From Pseudisothecium myosuroides (lineage: Eukaryota; Streptophyta; Bryopsida; Hypnales; Lembophyllaceae), in the NCBI GenBank assembly GCA_951799445.1, contig OX637287.1, forward strand, positions 47,521,724 to 47,585,723: 64,000 nt of DNA. Direction: 5' to 3'. The notes beneath the pieces are model-generated. The model did no database searches. It saw only the letters and a program-made list of their open reading frames with translations, and had not been told where the DNA came from. Shown in pieces: positions 29,339-40,600 of this stretch. The translations under genes and the position numbers were made by a program. The stretch's first letter is position 1. Each line of letters begins with the position of its first letter.

Positions 29339-32300
29339 AGTGATGAAGAACAATGAATTTCACAATAAGGACTTCTTCAACCCCCATATGTACAATATAT
29401 CAATGAAGTTAGCCCTTCATAAAACCTAACAAAAATATCTTGATATTTCAATTGATGGTATATGTGATTTTTTATTAGAACTTAAACTATTAAATTTTTG
29501 ACACTAGGTGACTTGAATTTCAACATTTGGCCATTTTATGATATTTAGGTATTTGTAACAATAATTTATTTTATTTACCCTTCTAATAGTAATTTAAAAA
29601 AAATTCATCTGTTGGTTTTTTATTTAATTAACAATGCTCACCTCGATAGCCAGGTATGGTAGTATAGAATGCAAGTTAGATAAAAGTTGATGTGTTATTT
29701 ATATATTTAAATGAATCAATGAATTACATATTTTGGAAAAGTTACAATTACTTATTATAATTTTAAAAAAATTATCATCTTTCAAATTGAGCAATCTAGG
29801 GTTGGGCCAATGATGGTTTTGTAATTAATGTAATTGCACCAAATTGTGAATTCTTTTATGAAACTAACCCTATAGAGTCTTGCCAAATTCAATTATAAGT
29901 GCCTCGGATTACTTTAGGATATTCCTATTTTCAAAACTTTGATAATTTATAGTATATTCATATGGTTTTTAAGAAAAAACATTAAAAAAATCTAAAACAA
30001 TCTTTTTAACTTCTAATAGGATTCAACAAAAAAAATAAGGAATTTAATAATAGGAACAATGCTCCAATTGCTTATTCAGACACAATTAGGTGGTGTTACC
30101 TCCGTATATGTCGAGATTTTAGGTCAATGAATTTAGCGGTTGCTATAAATATATTTTTTCAAAATCTAGTTGGCAATAATGTAAACTAGCCTATAGCAGG
30201 GGGGGAATGATTGGTTTGCCCTATTGGCATTGTTGAAAATTTCTTAAAAGGTTTCCTTATTAAAAAAAATGTAGAAAACGATGAAAACAATTGAAATTTA
30301 TTTATTTTTGACAAATTATGACTTTGTTATGAATTTTTGAAGTGGGATACCCAATTAACCCTCAAAAGTCTCTAGACTACCCCAAAACCAACAGAAATTG
30401 TATCTATAATAGTCATCTTACCTATTTAAAGCAGTCACAATATTTCCTAACATAGCCACAATATGAAGGCCTAAAAAATTCACTACTTATGATGAATTTA
30501 CATTCAAAAAATGGAAATTCCTTCTATAGTCACTAATCACTCCATCACCATCCTCCAAGACATTGATTGTGACCACTAACTCAACCTAATGTAGTCCAAA
30601 TCTCACTTATTGAAAAAAATGTCTTGGGTTGATGCAAGATTGTAATGGATCATTCCCTAGGTATTTATCATGGGCCTTATGCCTTCTATTGTCTGGTTTA
30701 TTTTATGTGGGATGAGGAGTCTACTTAGATGGTATATTCTTTTACAAAGAAATGAACCTAATTTGTGTCAAGCAACACAAAAAATTATTGCATTCATAGT
30801 GAAAATGTGAGTTTCAATATTCTATCCGACTATTAAGTTTTACAAAAAATAAGCCCCAAAATAGATAATGGAATATTAGGATTTTAAAAAATGTATGAAA
30901 AAATAAAAAAATTTAAAAGAATATTCCTACTTTAAGCATATTTTGAACTTATTTTTGTAGCTTTAGTTAAATATTTGGCATGAAATGATGACCTTTATAG
31001 CAAAGTATGGTAATCTTTATCCCTTGTTCATTCAAGTGACCCACTTTTGGTTGTTCTCATACCTTCAAGCAATCTATTTGTGGTTGCTCTTTTCCTTCAA
31101 GAAGCGGTTTACTTGTCCAATTTCATCTATTCAATTTTTTAAGCACTCATGTTGGTTTCATAACATTTGTATGGTAGGGATTTTCAAAAAAAATCTTTGT
31201 AAATATTCATTAGTTCAAAGATTACAACTACGTTTCTCTCCATTTAAAAATAGTTTCTTCAAATGTGTTTGCAATAAATAAATTATATGGAAATTTCAAA
31301 AAATCTCCATGGGCAAAATTTTAAATTAAAAACTTCTTAAAAAAAGATTTCTTGTGAAAATCACTAATATTCAATTTATAATCAATTTGAATTTGAATTT
31401 TGAATTTTTGTTCCATATTTTTCCTATAAATATTGATGATACAAAGATAGATCTATACAATTGAATCTTTACAATCTAATCTACCATGGTACTGATTAAA
31501 TAGCAGGAGATCCCTCACACTAATTAGGATAATTTGGGATGAATGTGATCTATTCATATAAATATTTGGATAAAATTTAGATGAAAGTTGATTATATAGA
31601 TGAAAAATAGATGGAAATAGATGGAAATCATAATATTTGAGATAGTACAAAATTTTTGTGGACTTTATTAATATTAGTGCTCCTCGCAAATTCACGTAAT
31701 TAGGGAATTAGTGTGAATTAGCATTATCAGTAAGGGGTGCTATAATTAATATAATTTAAGTACCTTTGTAGGAATATAATTTATTTTCACTTGAAGTTGA
31801 CGTAAATGAAAAAAATGGATATCAAAGAGCTATAAATTTTTCTAGCTAGGTAAGTGAAAAATATGAGGATTTTTTTGTTTTGCAAGTAATTCTAGAAGCA
31901 ATTATGACATATTGTAAGAAAAATAATGTATGGTGTTTGTATTTTATTTAAATTTTCACAATTTAAAAAAAAGAAAAGATAGACTTGGTTTAGATTGCTT
32001 CAATAACATCCTTTCTACTAGAATTGACATTTTTCAATTTCATATCAATGTTATTAGCAATTTCATTTTTTATTATTATTATTATTTTTGTTTAATAGTA
32101 TTTTAAAGAATAAAAATAGTCTTTCTGTATTTTTGAGGCAAGATTCTACCCTTAGATACCAAAAAAGAAATTCATTTTTTTTTCTCATTAAAATAGAGAT
32201 GCCTTAGATTTGAAGTATTTTTGTGGGAACATAGCCAAAGAACTTTAGAGGACAAGTATCAAATATCAAAATGTCAAAATATAGATGATTGATAGTCATC

Positions 32301-35279
32301 TTCAAACTTATTTCTATTTTGGAGAGCTTTTGATCATTAGCACATTTTATTACTTGCCTTCAATTTTTTTAATGGCTGATTTGAATTCCTATAGATATAA
32401 AAGTGGCTACTTTTGTTGGGGCATAAACATTTTGGGATTGATTTTTTTTTTTGAATACATGGCCTATTTTATTATTTTAATAAAAACATAAAAAAAGGAT
32501 AATTATGATGTGGATCTAATTATATGATTGAAATTATTGATCTGCATTGGTTACTTTGATTTTTGTAAATGTCAATTTGGAATCCATGTCAAGAAGCTAC
32601 CAAAGTGGTTATTGTCATGACTGTGTTTGTTTCAAATTCTTGGACTCAAGAAGTAAAGAGATAAATGTCAAAGAAAAAAATCATAAGAAGATTGAAGCAT
32701 TTTGAATATCCTCATTCTTCCTTGTATTAGGGATGGGCCCAAGATTTAAAGTTTTCTTTATAGAGTGCCATGGTATGATCATTTGATACTATAAAATAAC
32801 TTCTAGGAATTTTTGAAAGTGCTATTGAAATTACACTACTTCAATCACTAATCCAATGTCTATGAGGTTGTTTTAAAGAAAATTGTTCAAACCTCTAATA
32901 GTTTGAATGCCGGTTGTACTACCCACTCTATGACTTTGAATGATTGTTCTTAGGCCTCTATTTATGATAGTTTATAAGTAGACTTGACGCAAAGTAATTC
33001 AGTTGTACCTTTAGAATGCAAGTCTAGATGGTTGTCTTTATTTCATTAATTAGGTGATCTCTAATCGTACAAACTTTATTAGTTCATCAAATCACCATTT
33101 ACATTATCTCATCATATATACTTGCCTATCATGCCTTCATCAATCACTCTATGTTTCATTGTTATATATAAATGTTTATAAAATGTCATGAAGCTTATTT
33201 TTAGGCACAAGATATTTTTATAGTCAAGAATGAAATTTAATAGACATCATTATTGAAAAAAATGAAACTATAGATTTTTCTTGTCTAAGGCTTATGCATG
33301 GAGCTTGTAGAAAACGTACCATTTTAAAGGCAACTGCCAATATGATGACTTCATTTTTGTTAGGTTTGCATTATTCTTTAATTCCATCACTTTATAGGTT
33401 GCACCAACATCTTGAGTATACTTTTGATATTGTGTATATATAAAGAAGTGTGTCTTTAATTGTTGAAAATAGAATCCGACCTATTATAGTTTACAAGAAT
33501 TAGTTCTGCAATTTTATTTTGTAGGCAAATTCAAATATAACTCAATTGTTTTGAAATTATTGAAGAAAAACTTGTTAGGTAAAGTGTAGTGGCCATTTGA
33601 AAATTCCGTTCACAACTTCTTTCTTTCCTTTTTATTTTTCCCTCAGTAGTGTGTTTTCATGTTATAAAGCTATTCAATGATTTCATTAATATTTAATAAT
33701 TACAATCTTTAGATATCTTCCACTATTTAATTTCAAATGAGAGTTGCATTTATTCTATAGTATATTCTTCATATGTTTCTTTTAATTATATGCCCTTCAT
33801 ATTCAAATTCCAAACATAGCTTGAGTATAATTATTATAATATTTCAAAACTAATATAACTTCAATATGAATATGATTGTATTTTTTCAATAATAAATTGT
33901 GGTTTATTGGTGATTTGGTAAAAAATAATATGCAAACAAATGATTTCAAAAGCATTGGTTTCACAATTTATGGTTGGTGTATAAATAGATTAGATCAAGA
34001 CATTTTGTCTCAACAATAATACAAATATAGGCAAAAGATAGTGTTTTTACAAAATCTTCCTTAAAGATTAATTTAAGATTTTTTATGCTAAACTATGTTT
34101 ATTTTTGAATGTTTGATTGGTAGAATAACTATTAAATATACAATGAGTATATAAATATGTGTTTTAAAAGCCATTGTAATAAAAACACATAAAGGTAGTA
34201 TTCTCTTAAAGAAATTGTGACTAAATAAAATTGTGTAAAAATGGTATACATGCATGTAAGGGAATAGTAGATAGGATCATTCACCAATGTATGTTCATCC
34301 ATAAAATTACCCATTATAAATAACTTTCATCCAAAAATTAGTAAATCCATTATTTTATGAAAGATACTCGACAATTCATCTATTTTCTACCTACTTTTGT
34401 TCTTGTTAAGTGGACAAACCCGGCCTATTGACCAAAAATTATGAAATTCTTGGATGAATAGGTGCATTATTTGTTTTTATAATTTCTATGAAGGTCATTC
34501 ATTGATACTTTTAGTTTGTGGAGACCTAATTGATTAAATGACTAGAGTTGAAATGGAATAAGATGTAGACAAAAAAATATTCAATTTTTTTTGGTTGGAC
34601 TAGGTCCTTGATTACAACATGCTACATCAACAAGACTCGTTGGAAATGAGATTGTGATAGAAATGTGAAAGTTAGAGCAATGGAAGCTCAATGCTATAAG
34701 AGTTTGTGCATCCATATATTACCTATTATGAATATCTTTATTCATAAATTTTAGATCGATTTTTTTTTCCAAATGTACTTGACAATTTCATCCAATTTTT
34801 TAATCCATTTTTTCCAATATTGACCCTTAAATGATAGGCCAAGCCTTTTGTACCTAGTTTTGAGAGAATTGTTGACAAAAAGTGTTTATTGCCTTTTTTT
34901 GGAATGTCTCAACCTACTAGACCTACTTCAACAATAGATACAACTTGCGAAGCACTACATTTTAGGCTGCAAAGTGAAAGCACTTAGATAAAACAGCCTA
35001 TTACAGGGTGAATCCATGGGTGGTAGACTATGCTCTAATTGACAAAAAAATTGTCAAGTACTTTTTAGTGGGGGACAATCTCTATATAATGCACTCGCCA
35101 TTCAAAAAATAATTCAAATAAATGTCCTCACATTTAGTTATCAATTTCCAAGCATCTCAGCTTTGAGCATCATTATAGCCTGTAGGTGGGGCCATCACCA
35201 AACTTAAGGTCTCTTAAAACAAACCTTAACTTCACCCATTGTGGTTTAAAAGTAACTAATCTAAATCTGATTTCGATCC

Positions 35280-35575
35280 ATGACACGGTATATGTGACCT
35301 TAATTCACCACAAAAATGTTTGATGGGTAGTTAGTAGGTGCACCTAATGCAGTCCTAACTATGCCCATCATGGCCCAACTGACCCTTTACTAATCCCAAT
35401 TAGTTCCATTTAAAAGTTGATTTTAACCTACGGCATGGCCAATGTGACCTTAATTCACCGTAAAAAGGTTCGTTGGCAGTCAATAGGTGCACTAATGAAG
35501 TCTAACCATGCCCATCATGGCCCAAAACTAACCCTTTACCAACCCGAGTCACCCCATTTAAAAGCTGAAAAGTTA
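35280..35575. repeat. Tandem duplication of about 150 bp
   Basis: Two copies share GTGACCTTAATTCACC, TAATAGGTGCAC-like and CATGCCCATCATGGCCCAA blocks, then CCATTTAAAAG-TGA. They start near 35290 and 35440. Confidence 0.75.
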
Positions 35576-36212
35576 AACAACTTTAAAACTAAGATTTTTT
35601 TAACAGTGACCATGCTAGTATAGGCTAGCTAATTTCTTGTGCCAATTGTTGTTGGCGTGGTGCTCTACTTACGGAATTTGCTCCTTGCCTTCCTGCCACA
35701 CAACAATCCCAATTTTTGCTCCATTGCCTCGAATCTTCTTCTTACACGTATTGATGTTCCCTCCTTTGTTCCCCAACTAATTTTTGCCTGGCGCTTGTAT
35801 TCTTGCTTTGATTGTATTCCTTGCCCAATACTTCTTTGCGCTACAACCACAATGGCTTGAGCACTCCACTGATGCAAGGGTTCAGGGCAAGAGAACTAGA
35901 GCGACGCATGGGCAATATATGAGCAAATCATCAAGAAGAAAGCACTACAACAACGCGGTGAGAGCACCATAGCGATGTGACGAGACTAATCAACTTAAAG
36001 AGATCGTGTTCTTCCCATTGTTGTATTCAAATTTCTTTGTCAAGTATCATGTTACCTCCACTTCGATTCGAGGGGTTCACCATTCACTTTTGCCTACCTT
36101 GGCCAAACAAACTTTGAACAAGCAATAAAACCCGAGCCCCAAATGCTTCAATGAGATTTTTCATTCTCCCTTGGGTTGCCCACCATACACGAGAATATCA
36201 TTTACTCCTTGT

Positions 36213-36279
36213 GTTTTTGAAAAAGACTTGTGTTTCCTTTGTATTTTGCAAAGGAAACATAGGTCTTTTTCAGAAACAA
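36213..36279. other. 67 bp hairpin (30 bp arms, 7 nt loop)
   Basis: Left arm 36213-36242 and right arm 36250-36279 are reverse complements with about three mismatches. The shared core is GAAAAAGAC and TTTCCTTTG around a TATTTTG loop. It could fold in RNA or be a tiny inverted-repeat remnant. It lies about 1.4 kb upstream of the methyltransferase ORF. Confidence 0.8.
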
Positions 36280-36782
36280 ATGTAGTAAGGGTTAAGATAA
36301 CTTCCAGAATGAGGTAAGCCCCAAAACAAAAATTCAACCCCCAATTTTTTTTCCTCCCAAACAAGGCCCTTCATTGCCAATTCCAACATGCCACATCAAG
36401 GGTCTCGTCGGAAACGAGAGATCGCGACAGCCTATGATGCAATTGAGTAAGACACAGCGAAGGACACGCATTTCAAGGAACGGAGCAATTCAGTCTGACA
36501 AGACTCTGACTTCACGGGCTTAATGGCAGTCGGCGGCGCCAGGTTGCTTGCGCCAAACTGAACTTCATATTCTCCCCTCTCATCACCGTCATCGTCCTCA
36601 TTTACTCTTGCAATTCACTGCTGGCCATCGCCATTTCTTGCATCCACTGCACAAATTGCCCGCAATTTGGAAGCATTGCATTGTCATAAAGCTCTTGTCT
36701 TGTGGGGAATTTCGTTTACGGTACCAAGTGTGGCCATGACTCGCTAGCTAGTGTTTTCAGCTTGGGAGATGAATTCGCGTGC

Positions 36783-36796
36783 AGAGAGAGAGAGAG
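36783..36796 (+). repeat. (AG)7 run
   Basis: Short AG/GA repeat in the region upstream of the SUVR start codon. GA runs are binding sites for plant BPC/GAGA factors, but a role here is only inferred. Confidence 0.8.
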
Positions 36797-36937
36797 CTGG
36801 TGGATTGATCGAGCCCAAGCTTTGCGCTTGAATTGAAAGTGACGTGAGTTTTGTCTTTGGAAACACAGAATTGAAGTTCGTCTGGTTTGCTGGGCTATGG
36901 AATGTGGTGATAAGAATTTGAGCGATGAAATGCACTA

Positions 36938-36961
36938 GGGGTGGAGGCGGGGGTGGGGGGG
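36938..36961 (+). other. G-rich tract, possible G-quadruplex
   Basis: Runs of 4, 5 and 7 G residues within 24 bp on the + strand (GGGG, then GGGGG, T, GGGGGGG). The last run can supply two G-triplets, so the four-tract pattern for a quadruplex is met. It lies about 700 bp before the SUVR ORF. Confidence 0.6.
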
Positions 36962-37653
36962 ATTAGCTTGTTACTTTGTTAGAAGTCTGAAAGCTTCTGT
37001 GGGTGGTGATTCGAGCGACTGAGAAATTGCAACTGGGTTTGGAGATTTGGATACTCGCTTCGTGTGCGAGCTTCAATTTCGAGTGGTTGGGATCGTGATA
37101 GTGTATGGGTCCTTGGGTGTTGTAGAATATTTTTTTAAATTCTAGGTTGCAGGTTTGCTTGCTTGCTTTCCCATTGAAAAACTCTTGTGGTGCCAGCTTC
37201 GCCATGGCCAATCATGGATCTTGGAAGTGGTTTTGTTTTGTATGAGCAGCTTGCTTGATTAAGCGAGATTTCTTTTCTTTCTGCGTTCATTTGCAAAATC
37301 TGCTGCTCAGTCCAAACGGTTCAGCAACGTAGTACATTCTTGACAGTGTATGTTTGGTCACAAGTAGTCCAGTAACTTCTTAGGCGTCATTGGCATTGCA
37401 GCTTCTTGACACAACCACATTCGCATCACTTCCTGAGTAATGAGTTCTTCGTTTGATTTGAATCACGCATCGGAGAGGTGTTCTAATTCCGATTAAACTC
37501 GTAATGTGTTCCAATGTAGGGGCACCCAATTGTCCCGAGACGCTGGATCCTTCTCCTCGACGAGGTCTGGTAAGTTGCTCTATGAATATAGTTTGTTAAT
37601 TCGCAAAGTGGCAAGCAGACTCGGATTTTCATGGATTTCATGGAGACCTTTCA

Positions 37654-40600
37654 ATGTCGTGGACATGGATTACAACAATGCCAGTGCAGGTGAAACGAAG
37701 CATCAAGAAAATGGCGGACGAGGAGCTTGAGAATGACGAGGAGGAGGAGCAGAAAGAGATCATTGACCGTCAGATTCGAACTCACAAGGCGCTCATGCAC
37801 ATGGAGCGGGAGCTTCAATTGCCGAGCGCCACCGTCATGCCCACCTTGCTCAAGCTCATGAAGGTGCACACACAACGCACTCTGCTATGGATCTTGGCTT
37901 CAATCGATTGTAGTTTTTTGGTTTCTAACAGTTCCTTGGGATGTTTTCACAGGCGTATGACGGGAATTGGGAGTTTATTGAAGCGGACAACTATCATGTC
38001 CTGGTGGACACCATCTTCTCCATGCAGGAATCCGACGTAAGTATTTGTATGATGCGTGAGATGGCACTAATACAGAAGGTTGAGATTGCAGTAGTTTTTG
38101 CAACGGCTTTGCGATTACCGCCAGAAATCTTTTGAACAATTTTGCAATGGTTTAGTACAATATTGAGCAATATAGTTGCAACTATTTGAGATTGCAATAG
38201 GTTTTGCAACAGTTTAGGCATAGATATGCATTGGTTCTGTCAGTGCCCGAGACTTTTTGCAATAAGTTTGCAGCATTTTTGCAATGCATAGATTGCAATA
38301 GACCATGAGTTGAAGGCTAAGTATGGAACCGCTACAATTAATGCCATTGCACACAAGATTTTGATGATGTGTTGCGGCTGCTACTTCCTGTTGTAGTGTG
38401 GGAACGGCTAATGCTTGGTGGTGTACAGGACGAGCAGAAGGCACCAGGATCTTCGAGTGGGAGTGGCAGGAAAAGGAGAGAGAAGAAGCCATCGATGCGA
38501 GGGTCTTCAAGCAGAAGAGGAGCGCGAAACTCCAAGCGAGCTGAGAGTGATGACAGCGACGAGCACGAAGGAGCTCACGAGCTTGTGCGTCGAGGTCGAG
38601 GTCGAGGTCGCGGAGCGATCACTCGCGCCAACGCCAGGCCTGTTGCGAGCAGCGAGGGTGCAAAGCGGAAAGCGCTTGTTGTTGTAGCTGACGAAGACGA
38701 AGATTGCGAGCCAGCTTGGGAGCCTCTGCTTGCTCTTCCTGCGCCATTGCGGAGTGTCTCTCCTCAGGTTCGATAGTCTTGAAGAGTTTTCCCCTCTCCA
38801 TATATTCTTACGTTGTCCTATGAGCGCACCATCTTACTATACACCTGACAACATATAACAAAACAAAATATGGTTTGTATGCACTTGCACATCAATATGG
38901 CTGAGAATGATGTGCAACTCCGTGGCACTTCTGCTGGCTGGTGTCAATCTGGACGCTTTCGTCAGGGAGCTATTGATGATTGATGTCACGGGGTTCAGTC
39001 TTCAAATTTCTTGAACTTGTGGTGTAAGAGGATGTGTGTTAAAAAGAATGAAAATGTCAAGAGGATTGAAGTAGCTTTGATTCTGTAATGAGTTTTTGTA
39101 TGAGTGCACCCATCGTACTATTCGTCTGCCAACATATATCAAAACTGGATATGGTTTATATTCAATCCGTATTGTTGAGAATGGTGCTTAACAGCATTCT
39201 ACCTCTGCTAGCTTCAATCTGGAAGCTTTTATCAGGGCGCTATTGAAGTCATTGATGTCAAAACTCTTAAACTCAAGATGAAAGACGATGTGTGTCATAG
39301 AAAGAACATGTTAGAGGATCGAAGCATCTTGGAAATTCTGATTCGCGCTTGAATTTGGAGATGATGCCAAGGTTGAAGGAGCTTCATTCTAGAGCGAGAT
39401 GTGGTCAGGCTATTTTTAGGGTTTGAGCTGTGGGTATATAACATTGAGAGCTTCTACTAGCTAGTGGAAATCATTGCAGAAAACGTCATTGGGGTCTGAT
39501 TCTGATGTGGTTGCAGTGTCAATCGGAGCTTCCGAGTGTGGGTGGGCGACGAGAGTTACGACGACACTCAACAGGGCTATGGGTGGGAGACGAGATTGTG
39601 ACGAAGACGATTGCCGTGAGCAAGGAGACGCAAACCGATGCAGCATGTTTCGAGGATCCCATTCCAGCGACAGCACTCATCTGCTTCGAAGAGTTTCCTG
39701 CTGAGTCTTCGAAGGAATCAATGCCTGTCTTGAAAGAGACAATAATGCCTCCTGAGAAGAAGGCACCCGTCATTGTGAAGCAAGAGAAGGAGCCCGTGTT
39801 CCTGCCCGATTCAGAAGTGAAAAGACAGCTGCTCAGCCAATTTCAGGTTTCTTCAGAGATTTGCAAGAAGTGTGATAAGTACAAGCCCCTCCCAGTGCGT
39901 TTCGATCCGTCAAGAGTGAAAGTCGAAGATGCACACGCTTCCGGAAGCGGGAAGGAGCACGAGCCTTCGGCGATGGTTTGCTTGAACCCTGAACCTCTGC
40001 AAGTGGTGGTGCCCTTATCCTTGCCTGCTGTCAATGTGAAACCTGAGGATCACATGGAGTTTCATGTTCCGGATCCTGAGCCTTTGCTTCTGACGTTTCC
40101 TTCAACAATGGATTCGATTCCAGCAGAAACTGAACTAGTTGCCGCTACTGGAGGCTTTGCAACACTAAGTGCAACTGGCGTTCAACAGGTGAGACCATGT
40201 GAAAAACAAGCGACAGATTTGACTTGCTTTATTTAAGAGTTTTGCAACTAAACTGGTAGCTCGTTGTGCACCATGAACTGGCATTTGCTAACTCTTGGAG
40301 ACCTACGTAAACTGGTACACTGTTTCTTGTACCCCTGTTTGCGAAAATTAGTTTTTACCTCTTTATTATTCAAATTGGCTCACTTGCCTGTGTGGCTCGG
40401 GCATGAGGAGATGCAGGGGGTGGTGTCATGTTCTGAAAGGCCTGCCATGGACACCGATAGTCGCTCATCTTTGGAAATGGCATGCCAAACGGTCTTGGTG
40501 CCAACCGTGGAGCCAGCGTTGCTCGGGCATGAGGAGATGCAGGGTGTGGTGCCATGTTCTGAGAGGCCTGCAGTAGACACCGATAGTCGCTCATCTTTGG

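Larger units (their letters stand above)
29339..37653. other. AT-rich spacer and 5' flank of the SUVR gene
   Basis: From 29.3 to 35.2 kb the sequence is AT-rich with only short, featureless ORFs; I see no gene, transposase or clear element there apart from the dispersed repeat at 31670-31745. After 35.6 kb the base composition becomes gene-like. A hairpin, a GA run and a G-rich tract precede the methyltransferase ORF and may lie in its untranslated leader or a leader intron. No start of transcription can be assigned. Confidence 0.5.

Noticed and set aside
35639..35972. Short ORFs in the gene-like stretch before SUVR
   Set aside because: Mutually overlapping frames of about 60-70 codons without recognisable domains; more likely spacer or leader sequence.
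38369..38428. Upstream extension of SUVR exon 3
   Set aside because: A good TACAG acceptor at 38428 joins in frame to exon 2; the upstream part reads like intron.
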